Origin: Gammaproteobacteria bacterium
GTDB taxonomy: Bacteria > Pseudomonadota > Gammaproteobacteria > UBA9214
Assembly (NCBI GenBank): GCA_029859555.1
Contig: JAOUCV010000032.1
Span: 1-12,254 of the forward strand
Reading direction: 5' to 3'
DNA: 12,254 bases
The notes below the pieces were generated by a model, which worked only from the letters and a program-made list of their open reading frames with translations, was not told where the DNA came from and ran no database searches. Both the position numbers and the translations under genes were made by a program. How positions within the stretch are numbered: the first letter of the stretch is position 1; each line of letters opens with the position of its first letter. Positions 6,457-12,254 of this stretch are shown piece by piece.

Positions 6457-8193
6457 ATGAAGCAGGCAGGTGACCAGGCGCAATCGCCGCGATATCTCTT
6501 TATCTGGATCGGTGTGCTGTTCGGTCTTGGCTATTGGCTTGTCGATATGTCCGTCGACGTGTTCGTGTTCAATGAGGGCACCCTGGGCAGCCAGTTACTG
6601 CACCCGTCGGCACCTGAATTAGTCATGCGGCTGAGTTTCCTGGTGCTTTCCAGTGGCTTCGGAATTTTTGCCGCTGTCACCCTGCAGCGTGAACAGGTCG
6701 CCCATATCCGCGCACATGACGCAGAGATGCGCCTTAAAGTGCTGTTCGATTCTGCAGCGGAATATATTTTTCTTGTAAATACCGAGGGTGAGATCCTGCG
6801 TGCCAATCAGTCTGTTTTCAGTGATTCCGGTTTTACGCCGGATGAAATGATGGGGCATCATATCAAGGAGTTTTTTTCGCCGGATTCGCAGCGGCTGTGT
6901 GAGTGTAGTTTCCCGGTTCTGCGGGAATGCGGTTTTAACCGGGCGGAGATCGAATTTGTTCGCAAGGATGGTTCGGTCATCAACATGGACTGCTCAGCCA
7001 CGGTGGTGCCGGGTCAGCCGGGAGAGTTCAGTACATTTCTGATTGTTCAACGTGACGTCACGGAGCATTTGCGTGCCGCACGCAGCCTGGAGAACAGTGA
7101 ACGACGTTTCCGCGCCATTTTCAATTCCACCTACCAGTTTATCGGGCTGCTGGATCCGCACGGGACAGTGCTTGAGGTGAACCAGACCGCGCTTGATTTT
7201 ATCGGCCAGAGTAATGCAGACGTCGTCGGCAGGAAGTTTTGGGACACACCCTGGTGGAGTCACTCGGTTGCTCTGCAGGCACGGCTGGAAACAGCAGTTG
7301 CTGAGGCAGCAAGCGGTAAGCTGGTGCGCTTTGAGACGCAGCATCTCGGCAAGCAGGGTGAGCAAATAATGATCGATTTCTCGCTAAAGCCGGTACTGAA
7401 TGAACAGGGCGAGACGGTGATGTTGATTCCCGAGGGACGTGATACTACCGAACGCAGGCTGGCCGAGGAGAAACTGAAACAGATGCAACAGGAATCTGCC
7501 CACATGATGCGTGTCAGTACCATGGGCGAGATGGCGTCCGGTATGGCGCATGAACTAAACCAGCCACTGACGGCGCTGATCAGTTATTGTGGCACGGCAC
7601 AGCAAATGGCACAGCAAGCGTCTTCACTGCCAGAGGGCTTTATTGACATCCTGGAACGTGCCGCCGAACAGGCACACCGTGCCGGCAAAGTGATCCGGCA
7701 TTTACGTGATTTTATCAGTAAAGGGAAGAATGAAAAGACCTGCGTGAGGCTGAATACGCTGGTGCAGGATGTGATCGATTTGATTGGCTGGGAGTTGCGA
7801 GAAACCGATATACGGATCATCTTTCAGCCGGGTTCAAATAACGACGAGATATTTGTCGACAGGATTCAGATCGAACAGGTCCTGATTAATCTGGTAAAAA
7901 ACAGTGTCGAGGCAATCATGAATGCAGGTATTGAAGCCGGGCGAGTCGAAATCGCCAGCCAGTCAACCGGAGAGAATACTGTTCTGCTAACCGTTTCCGA
8001 TAACGGACCCGGTATCAGTGCGGGCATTGCCGAGGTATTATTTGACCCTTACCAGACAAGTAAGGAAAGCGGTATGGGGATGGGATTGTCTATCAGTCGT
8101 TCAATTGTCGAGGCGCATAACGGCAAGCTGTGGGTCGATAAAAATCGTTCCAGCGGAGCCATGTTCTGTATGTCTCTCCCGGGAGGCAGATGA
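6457..8193 (+). CDS. PAS-PAS membrane sensor histidine kinase
   Basis: This is a 578-residue inner-membrane kinase that phosphorylates the adjacent response regulator. Two helices (about 12-36 and 54-76) frame a short external loop; PAS domains follow at about 92-210 and 215-335. The HisKA dimerisation domain carries His365 in MAHELNQPLTALISY, then come the ATPase N box (IEQVLINLVKNSVEAI), G1 (DNGPGIS) and G2 (GMGMGLSISRS). The layout is like FixL/DctB-type kinases. The first PAS lacks the FixL haem histidine context, so I do not call it an oxygen sensor; the second has the common RKFWDTPWWSH pattern. The ATG at 6457 is preferred over GTG 6451 because AGG at 6449-6451 suits it. The stop is 4 bases before the regulator gene. 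The signal is unknown. Confidence 0.92.
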   Translation: MKQAGDQAQSPRYLFIWIGVLFGLGYWLVDMSVDVFVFNEGTLGSQLLHPSAPELVMRLSFLVLSSGFGIFAAVTLQREQVAHIRAHDAEMRLKVLFDSAAEYIFLVNTEGEILRANQSVFSDSGFTPDEMMGHHIKEFFSPDSQRLCECSFPVLRECGFNRAEIEFVRKDGSVINMDCSATVVPGQPGEFSTFLIVQRDVTEHLRAARSLENSERRFRAIFNSTYQFIGLLDPHGTVLEVNQTALDFIGQSNADVVGRKFWDTPWWSHSVALQARLETAVAEAASGKLVRFETQHLGKQGEQIMIDFSLKPVLNEQGETVMLIPEGRDTTERRLAEEKLKQMQQESAHMMRVSTMGEMASGMAHELNQPLTALISYCGTAQQMAQQASSLPEGFIDILERAAEQAHRAGKVIRHLRDFISKGKNEKTCVRLNTLVQDVIDLIGWELRETDIRIIFQPGSNNDEIFVDRIQIEQVLINLVKNSVEAIMNAGIEAGRVEIASQSTGENTVLLTVSDNGPGISAGIAEVLFDPYQTSKESGMGMGLSISRSIVEAHNGKLWVDKNRSSGAMFCMSLPGGR

Positions 8194-8197
8194 CACC

Positions 8198-8803
8198 ATG
8201 TCGACACTGAAACAGATTTATCTGGTGGATGATGATGCGGCAGTCTGTCATGCCCTGTCAGTATTTCTTGAGGCCTCCGGATACCTGGTCAGGACATTCT
8301 CCTGTGCCGAAGACTTTCTGTCGGCGGCAGCTCGGGAGATGCAGGGAGTCATGCTGCTGGACCAGCGAATGACCGGTATGACCGGCCTGGAGTTACAGGC
8401 AGAACTGGGTAGCCGCGGCGTTGAACTGCCGATTATTTTTATCACCGGCCACGGTGACGTGCGCATGTCCGTACGGGCGCTCAAGGCCGGCGCCGTAAAT
8501 TTTCTTGAAAAGCCATTCAGCAACAAGGAGTTGCTATCAGTACTGCAAGAGGCCTTTGCCGGTGCTGCCGAGGGCCAGGAACTGCATGACGAGATTAGCA
8601 AGTTAAGAAAGCTCCATGCCTGCCTGACCCAGCGTGAGCGCGAGGTGATGCAGTATGTCGTTGCTGGCATGTCGAACCGGAAACTGGCAGATAAGCTGGG
8701 TGTCAGTGACCGGACCATTGAGGTGCACCGTGCCCGGGGTATGAAAAAGATGGGTGCGGAGTCACTGCCGGACCTGGTGCGGAAATATTCACTGCTCAAG
8801 TAA
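8198..8803 (+). CDS. FixJ/NarL-type response regulator
   Basis: This is a 201-residue cytosolic transcription factor. The receiver domain has the acidic pocket D11-D13, phospho-acceptor D55 (MLLDQRMTGM), T83 and K105 (FLEKPF). The LuxR-type DNA-binding domain starts near residue 145: LTQREREVMQYVVAGMSNRK, then ADKLGVSDRTIEVHRARGM. The QRMTGMTG-EKPF arrangement is typical of the FixJ/TodT/TtrR branch. The start at 8198 has GGGAGG at 8181-8186, inside the end of the kinase gene; the long in-frame extension upstream overlaps the kinase and is rejected. Kinase and regulator form one operon. Target genes cannot be read from sequence. Confidence 0.95.
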   Translation: MSTLKQIYLVDDDAAVCHALSVFLEASGYLVRTFSCAEDFLSAAAREMQGVMLLDQRMTGMTGLELQAELGSRGVELPIIFITGHGDVRMSVRALKAGAVNFLEKPFSNKELLSVLQEAFAGAAEGQELHDEISKLRKLHACLTQREREVMQYVVAGMSNRKLADKLGVSDRTIEVHRARGMKKMGAESLPDLVRKYSLLK

Positions 8804-8835
8804 ACAGGGTCTGTTCCGGGCGGCTACGTGGCAGG

Positions 8836-8871
8836 TAAATAAAAAACGGCAACCGACGAGCGGCTGCCGTT
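8836..8871 (-). terminator. Intrinsic terminator for the leftward cytochrome b transcript
   Basis: AACGGCA (8845-8851) pairs with TGCCGTT (8865-8871). After one mismatch, CCG pairs with CGG around a 5-base loop. On the minus strand the stem runs into TTTTTTATTTAC, a good U-tract, so it ends transcription from the cytochrome gene, whose stop is 112 bases upstream. On the plus strand the same hairpin follows the response regulator gene but lacks a T-run, so it would be weaker in that direction. Confidence 0.75.
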
Positions 8872-8982
8872 GAGGAGTCACTACATAATGAAAAAAACCA
8901 GCAACCTCAATCTAGTTTAATTATCAGCTAATTTCTATTGGGGAATATACGTAGAGCCTCGCAGCTACGCCGATGCAGGGTT

Positions 8983-9723
8983 TTATTGCCTGTGTTCCGG
9001 TTGGTCGGCCGGGCTCTTGCTCAATATTTTTCTGCCCGAAAACATGGCGGACACCAGGTTGCCGCCTTCGCGCAGCTCGGTGACGACGACGGCGGCGATG
9101 TGGATTACGGCAACTACCAGCAGTACATAGAATCCATAGTAATGCACGGTGATAAAGGGTTTGCGGAAACTGCGCATTGCCTCGTAGGCGGCTGTATCGT
9201 AGCTATCCTTTGCATACGGCATCAGCGTCGCCGGATCGACGCCCGGGCTGGCTATCCAGCCGGCAATCCATGCTCCGATTGGCGGGTAGAACAGATCGGT
9301 CCCTGCCAGTACCAGTCCGGTGACGGCCTGTGCCAGCAACAGCAACAGCAGCAGGCTACCGGCTAACCGCCCGAGCGGGTTATGTCCAAGATACTGTCGT
9401 GGCTGACCGGCACGGAAATCGGTAATGTAGGTGCGTACCTTGGCCAGGTAACCGCGGCCGCCGGGCAGTATCGCACGCCAGCGCGACCAGGAGCCGCCGA
9501 CAAAGGCCCACAGCAGCCGCCACCCCAGGTTCAGTGCGAACGCATAACCGATCCACACATGCACCGTTTTCAACAGGATCTTGCCGTCGGTGGATACGCC
9601 AAGCACTTTGGCATTCAGGATGGCCACGCCAACCGCAAGCAGCCCGATGAAACACACCACGTTGATCCAGTGAAACCAGCGCACGGTAGCGTCCCAGACT
9701 GGATAGGATTTGAGTTCGGTCAT
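8983..9723 (-). CDS. Cytochrome b561-type di-haem membrane protein
   Basis: This is a 246-residue inner-membrane cytochrome b of the bacterial b561/Ni-Fe hydrogenase b-subunit superfamily. Four helices carry the expected haem-ligand candidates: H18 (RWFHWIN), H55 (KTVHVWIGY), H194 (ITVHYYGFY) and H208 (AVIHIAAV). These would hold two haems b and pass electrons between quinols and a soluble partner. A leucine run (LAGSLLLLLLLAQAVTG) is in helix 3. The C-terminal REGGNLVSAMFSGRK is typical of the family. The ATG at 9723 has AGGAG 7 bases upstream; a TTG one codon earlier is rejected. No partner dehydrogenase is adjacent. A PmrA/QseB-like box lies 57 bases upstream and a terminator downstream, so it is probably a separate unit from DUF6455. 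Confidence 0.9.
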   Translation of the reverse strand: MTELKSYPVWDATVRWFHWINVVCFIGLLAVGVAILNAKVLGVSTDGKILLKTVHVWIGYAFALNLGWRLLWAFVGGSWSRWRAILPGGRGYLAKVRTYITDFRAGQPRQYLGHNPLGRLAGSLLLLLLLAQAVTGLVLAGTDLFYPPIGAWIAGWIASPGVDPATLMPYAKDSYDTAAYEAMRSFRKPFITVHYYGFYVLLVVAVIHIAAVVVTELREGGNLVSAMFSGRKILSKSPADQPEHRQ

Positions 9724-9779
9724 CAAGGGTCTCCTGTTAACTTGTTTTTGTCTGTAGCAGTCAATACTGGCACAGATAC

Positions 9780-9796
9780 CTTAAGAAAGTCTTAAT
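9780..9796 (+). promoter_or_regulatory. PmrA/QseB-like direct-repeat box
   Basis: CTTAAG-AAAGT-CTTAAT matches the OmpR-family PmrA/QseB pattern YTTAAK-N5-YTTAAK at every defined position. It also contains the inverted repeat TTAAGA-AAG-TCTTAA (9781-9795), so it reads almost the same on the minus strand. It lies 57 bases before the cytochrome ATG, where an activator of that leftward gene would bind. No gene of that regulator type is in the window. Motif match is direct; use is inferred. Confidence 0.45.
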
Positions 9797-9868
9797 CTGT
9801 CTGCGGATTGTATGACAGTGCCGGACAGGTGATTGCTGCTGTCATGGCACGGTAGCGTCGTACCCCGG

Positions 9869-10249
9869 TCACGGGGTATCCTGCAATTGTCTGGCCAGTT
9901 TCCGCAATGATGCCTCGTTATTACAGTAGTCAATGGTTTCTGTGTCGATGTTTTCATCTGTTAGCCGGGAGTCGCACTCCTCCGTGTTGGTGCAGCTTGT
10001 ACAGCGTTGCATATGCTGGTGAATATCAACTGCGCGTTCACGCGACAGGTAGCTGTCGGTATCGATGCCGAGTGCTGCAAGCATTTTACCGAGTCGCAGT
10101 TGCTTAAGCCGGGCTGCCAGTGTTGTCCGATACTTCATGCCGGCACGTGTGTTAAATACAATTGCCGTACTCAGCAGAAAAATAAAACTGGCCATCAGCA
10201 GCACCAGTAGCAACAGTGATGTCACAGAAATGATATTCAGAAGATTCAT
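9869..10249 (-). CDS. DUF6455 family protein with one membrane anchor
   Basis: This is a 126-residue protein. A single hydrophobic helix at residues 7-32 is followed by a soluble domain with the DUF6455 hallmark: LRLGKMLAALGIDTDSYLSR at 51-70, then RCTSCTNTEECD and DYCNNEASLRKLARQL. Cysteines C83, C86, C92 and C109 (CxxC-x5-C-x16-C) could bind a metal or cluster, an inference from spacing only. The start at 10249 has AAGG 6 bases upstream. It lies 33 bases after the methyltransferase on the same strand, so the two are probably one operon under the FNR/DNR-type promoter at 10948-10989. Family function is not established to my knowledge; the context suggests a role in anaerobic or NO physiology. 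A perfect 7-bp hairpin at 9861-9878 covers the stop codon but has no T-run. Confidence 0.8.
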   Translation of the reverse strand: MNLLNIISVTSLLLLVLLMASFIFLLSTAIVFNTRAGMKYRTTLAARLKQLRLGKMLAALGIDTDSYLSRERAVDIHQHMQRCTSCTNTEECDSRLTDENIDTETIDYCNNEASLRKLARQLQDTP

Positions 10250-10282
10250 GAAAGGCCTTAAGGGTTAATGGCTGTCGGGTGT

Positions 10283-10939
10283 TCAGGCGTTGTGATGGAA
10301 TCTGCAGTAAACAAATTGCTGTAGCCCGCCGTCGGGTGTGCGATGTTCCTCGGTGAATGTTTCGATCAGCTGCAGTTGATTGCCGAGTGCCTGTTGTAAT
10401 GCCTCCGGGCTGTAACGCACCACATCAAGTCCGGAGCACTGATTGGGGCCGCTGTCCGAGAATGTCGCAATGATAGCCTGGCCAGAAGGCTTCAGGGCCT
10501 TATGCAGGGTTTCCAGATAACACAGCCGGTCGTGTTCGCAGGTCAGGTAGTGAAAAACAGCACGGTCATGCCAGATGTCAAACGTCTGCACTGGTGAATA
10601 GCCGGTTATGTCACCCTCAACCCATGTAACTTGCTGGCTGCGGTCGCCGAGTCGTGTTTGTGCCTGCAGAATGGCGGTACGTGCAATATCGAGAACCGTG
10701 ATATCCCGGTAGCCTGCCTTGAGCAGATGATCGACCAGCATGGATGTGCCGCCACCGACGTCAATGATGCTGGCTGTGCTGCCAACGCCGGTATCTTCTA
10801 TCAGGGAGAGCGAATGTTGCGGATGTGACTGGTGCCAGCTGACATTGCCGGGATCTCTTTCCGCATAAATTTTTTCCCAGTGCTTTTTCCAGTCGGGATG
10901 CTGACAGTCTGGCGGTTGTCGGACAGAATTGCTGTTCAT
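10283..10939 (-). CDS. Class I SAM-dependent methyltransferase
   Basis: This is a 218-residue soluble Rossmann-fold methyltransferase. SAM-binding motif I is IIDVGGGTSML at residues 58-68, with VLDIA (acidic residue after strand 2) and VEGDI following. The line FDIWHDRAVFHYL corresponds to the post-motif II strand seen in thiopurine/tellurite-type methyltransferases. The N-terminus (DWKKHWEKIYAERDPGNVSW) is also typical of that group. The substrate is unknown; small thiols, chalcogen or metalloid compounds are possible by family resemblance only. The ATG at 10939 has just a weak ribosome binding site and no alternative start nearby. It is led by a class II FNR/DNR-type promoter whose predicted transcription start is only 2 bases before the ATG, and is followed 33 bases later by the DUF6455 gene. 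Confidence 0.88.
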   Translation of the reverse strand: MNSNSVRQPPDCQHPDWKKHWEKIYAERDPGNVSWHQSHPQHSLSLIEDTGVGSTASIIDVGGGTSMLVDHLLKAGYRDITVLDIARTAILQAQTRLGDRSQQVTWVEGDITGYSPVQTFDIWHDRAVFHYLTCEHDRLCYLETLHKALKPSGQAIIATFSDSGPNQCSGLDVVRYSPEALQQALGNQLQLIETFTEEHRTPDGGLQQFVYCRFHHNA

Positions 10940-10947
10940 GCTACCAA

Positions 10948-10989
10948 CTTATAGGCGCTGTTAAGAAAGCTGTCGTTGATCCAGGTCAA
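10948..10989 (-). promoter_or_regulatory. Class II FNR/DNR-type promoter of methyltransferase-DUF6455
   Basis: The box TTGAT-CCAG-GTCAA (10976-10989) matches the FNR-family consensus at 9 of 10 positions and has the same half-sites as the box before ppk2. On the minus strand a -10, TATAAG, occupies 10953-10948. The box centre is 29.5 bases from the first base of the -10, which is exactly the class II geometry with the site at -41.5. The transcript would start near 10941, 2 bases from the ATG. The likely regulator is the DNR-like protein encoded 39 bases upstream. Confidence 0.75.
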
Positions 10990-11028
10990 TAACAGTCCCC
11001 CCGGACAGCCTGTTTCACCGCTTGTGCG

Positions 11029-11703
11029 TTACTCCAGCGTGCTGATGTCCCTGATGTGAATCAGGTTGCCATCGACAGTGATATGCCCCTCACTTTGCAG
11101 ATTGCGCAAGATGCGCGAGAAAGACTCGGGCTTGATGGAGAGGCGCGAGGCGATGACATGCTTGGGTGCGACCAGCGTAATAGTGATGTCGCGTTTTGCC
11201 CCCGCGGGTGCCTGATGGAGCAGGTAGTTGGTAAAACGCAGCGTGGCGTTTTGCAGTGTCAGGGCGTCTATGTCAGCGATCTGTCGTTTCAGCCAGCTGC
11301 TCATATTGGCCATCAACCGGAAGCAGGTGTCGGTTGAACCCCGCAGGATAGTGCGGAAAGTGTGGTTGGACAAGGCCAGTACCTCACAGGTATCCAGGGC
11401 GCTGGCATTGACCGGGTAGGCCTGGCCTTCCATGAAGGTAATGGCTTCGGCAAAGGTTTGGCCGGACGTGACCAGGTGCATCACCTTTTCGGCACCATCC
11501 GGTGTCGACAGGTATAGCCGTATCGTACCTTTGCGCACCATGAAAAACTGGCTGGCTGGCTGCTGGCATTGAAACAGGTGCTGTCCTTCTTCGAGGTTTA
11601 TGATGTGTGCGGTTTCCAGCAATTGCCTGAGCTGGACGTCATCCAGTCCACCGAACAGTGGGGTGCGGCGAAGTTCGTCGGGCAGGATATTCCTTGCTTT
11701 CAT
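11029..11703 (-). CDS. dnr: DNR-type Crp/Fnr family transcription regulator
   Basis: This is a 224-residue DNA-binding regulator. An N-terminal cyclic-nucleotide-like sensor fold (about 15-130, with VRKGTIRLYLSTPDGAEKV and TFAEAITFMEG) is followed by a long dimer helix and a winged HTH at about 165-220. The recognition helix IKPESFSRILRNL keeps E193, S196 and R197, the residues with which FNR reads TTGAT half-sites. The N-terminal cysteine cluster of FNR is missing (cysteines only at 46, 106 and 127), so it is not an iron-sulfur oxygen sensor. The layout resembles Pseudomonas DNR, which senses NO through haem. Two strong FNR-like boxes in this window are plausible targets, and a weaker one (11750-11763) may allow autoregulation. 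The ATG at 11703 has a poor ribosome binding site. Confidence 0.88.
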   Translation of the reverse strand: MKARNILPDELRRTPLFGGLDDVQLRQLLETAHIINLEEGQHLFQCQQPASQFFMVRKGTIRLYLSTPDGAEKVMHLVTSGQTFAEAITFMEGQAYPVNASALDTCEVLALSNHTFRTILRGSTDTCFRLMANMSSWLKRQIADIDALTLQNATLRFTNYLLHQAPAGAKRDITITLVAPKHVIASRLSIKPESFSRILRNLQSEGHITVDGNLIHIRDISTLE

Positions 11704-11992
11704 ACAGGCAGCTTACTCAATCCGGCGCGGAACTGCATCCGTCCGGGGATTAAACCAGATCAAGGTGAGCACAGCGGGAGTTTGCAAGAGTGTATTGCGG
11801 ATGTGCATGGCCTGGAGCAGCCTGGGCCGCTGCTACGCGCGCGTGAGCTGTTTACTTGCGGGTGTCAGCGTGCTTTTGATTCTCACGTGGCCCTTCAGGG
11901 TATTCAGTTCAAACTAGCCGTCCCGGTGAAACAGGGTGCCCGCATGGCTGGCTGTTCATGAGCCCGATAATCGGTAATAATCTGTAACCCTT
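11704..11992. other. Divergent region between dnr and the DUF420 gene
   Basis: These 289 bases hold a weak FNR-like site TTAAA-CCAG-ATCAA (11750-11763), with one perfect and one 3-of-5 half-site; it is 54 bases from the dnr ATG but no -10 lies at class II distance on either strand. TAATAA at 11975-11980 may be a -10 for the DUF420 gene. A frame from GTG 11765 to 11917 (+) would give a 50-residue protein with one hydrophobic helix (SCLLAGVSVLLILTWPF), but it lacks a ribosome binding site and I do not call it a gene. Confidence 0.4.
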
Positions 11993-12254
11993 ATGGACAT
12001 CATTCCCGTCATTCCGCCGTTCCTTGCGATACTCAATACCACGGCTGCAACGCTGGTGAGTCTGGGTTATTTTTTCATACGGCGAAAGAATACCCTGGCG
12101 CATCGTGCCTGCATGGTGAGTGCGTTGTGTGTGTCCACTGTGTTCATGGTCTTTTATCTCTATTACCATGCAAAGGTCGGCAATATTCCGTTTGCGGGGG
12201 TCGGGGCTGTTCGTCCGGTCTACTTCTCGATTCTTGCATCCCATGTGATCCTTG
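11993..12254 (+). CDS. DUF420 family membrane protein (partial)
   Basis: The first 87 residues of a gene cut by the right edge. It opens with a hydrophobic helix (PPFLAILNTTAATLVSLGYF), then a basic turn IRRKNTLAHRACM, a second helix (LCVSTVFMVFYLYYHAKVG) and then VRPVYFSILASHVIL. Histidines H37, H59 and H84 and the RPVYFSIL stretch are typical of DUF420 (YozB/CtaM-like) proteins, linked to haem-copper oxidase assembly in Firmicutes and found near respiratory and copper genes in proteobacteria. About half of the protein should be visible. The ATG at 11993 is the first possible start after an in-frame TAA at 11978, although its ribosome binding site is poor. It is divergent from dnr. Confidence 0.85.
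   Translation, partial: MDIIPVIPPFLAILNTTAATLVSLGYFFIRRKNTLAHRACMVSALCVSTVFMVFYLYYHAKVGNIPFAGVGAVRPVYFSILASHVIL

Noticed and set aside
8248..8799. 183-codon minus-strand frame opposite the response regulator gene
   Set aside because: Serine/arginine-rich antisense reading of a certain gene; no independent support.
8888..8920. Ten-codon reading frame MKKTSNLNLV after GAGGAG
   Set aside because: Spacing to the ribosome binding site is long and nothing downstream on the plus strand would make it a leader peptide.
9337..9357. CAGCAA/CAGCAG-type short repeat
   Set aside because: It encodes the leucine run in a membrane helix of the cytochrome and needs no other explanation.
9861..9878. TACCCCG/CGGGGTA hairpin at the DUF6455 stop
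   Set aside because: Perfect 7-bp stem but no T-run follows on the minus strand.
11569..11961. Plus-strand frames opposite dnr and its upstream region, including a possible 50-residue membrane peptide from GTG 11765
   Set aside because: The long frame is mostly antisense to dnr; the short one lacks a ribosome binding site and relatives I can recognise.

Overview
The window reads as a chromosomal segment of a gammaproteobacterium, probably a facultatively anaerobic respirer of the denitrifying or sulfur-oxidising kind (Chromatiales/Ectothiorhodospirales-like). This is inferred from protein content and moderate-to-high GC; no rRNA or other phylogenetic marker is present. I see no integrase, transposase, CRISPR array, tRNA or rRNA. 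It looks like ordinary chromosome rather than a mobile island.

Left part (1-3271): about 490 bases with no supported gene but with a strong FNR/DNR-type box lead into a two-gene operon, a class I polyphosphate kinase 2 (ppk2) and the NO-stress membrane protein NnrS. A rhomboid protease gene converges on nnrS and overlaps its end by 13 bp. Middle part (3272-6106): a glycine-zipper lipoprotein, a group 1 truncated haemoglobin, a 59-residue basic protein of unknown role, an apparent gene remnant, a secreted protein with a phage tail-collar-like domain, and a small HMA-fold protein without the metal-binding CxxC. The HMA gene is followed by a strong intrinsic terminator and preceded by a 33-bp dyad. 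Next (6457-8803) comes a FixL/FixJ-style two-component pair: a membrane PAS-PAS histidine kinase and a LuxR-type response regulator.

Right part (8983-12254): a leftward series comprising a Crp/Fnr regulator of the DNR type, a SAM-dependent methyltransferase, a DUF6455 protein with four cysteines, and a di-haem b-type cytochrome. The regulator is divergent from the start of a DUF420 gene that runs off the right edge.

The unifying theme is sensing and handling of nitric oxide or low oxygen. The DNR-like protein keeps the FNR-type recognition-helix residues (E193, S196, R197). Two sites with identical half-sites (TTGAT-N4-GTCAA) lie before ppk2-nnrS and before the methyltransferase-DUF6455 pair, with a weaker one before the regulator itself. 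This predicts a small local regulon joining a polyphosphate kinase, NnrS and two poorly characterised proteins. The site before the methyltransferase is at exact class II spacing to a -10, and the predicted transcript would be almost leaderless. A separate PmrA/QseB-like direct-repeat box lies before the cytochrome gene. I did not find a clearly new system; the most interesting items are the ppk2-nnrS regulon link, the methyltransferase-DUF6455 unit, the secreted collar-domain protein and the unrecognised small genes.
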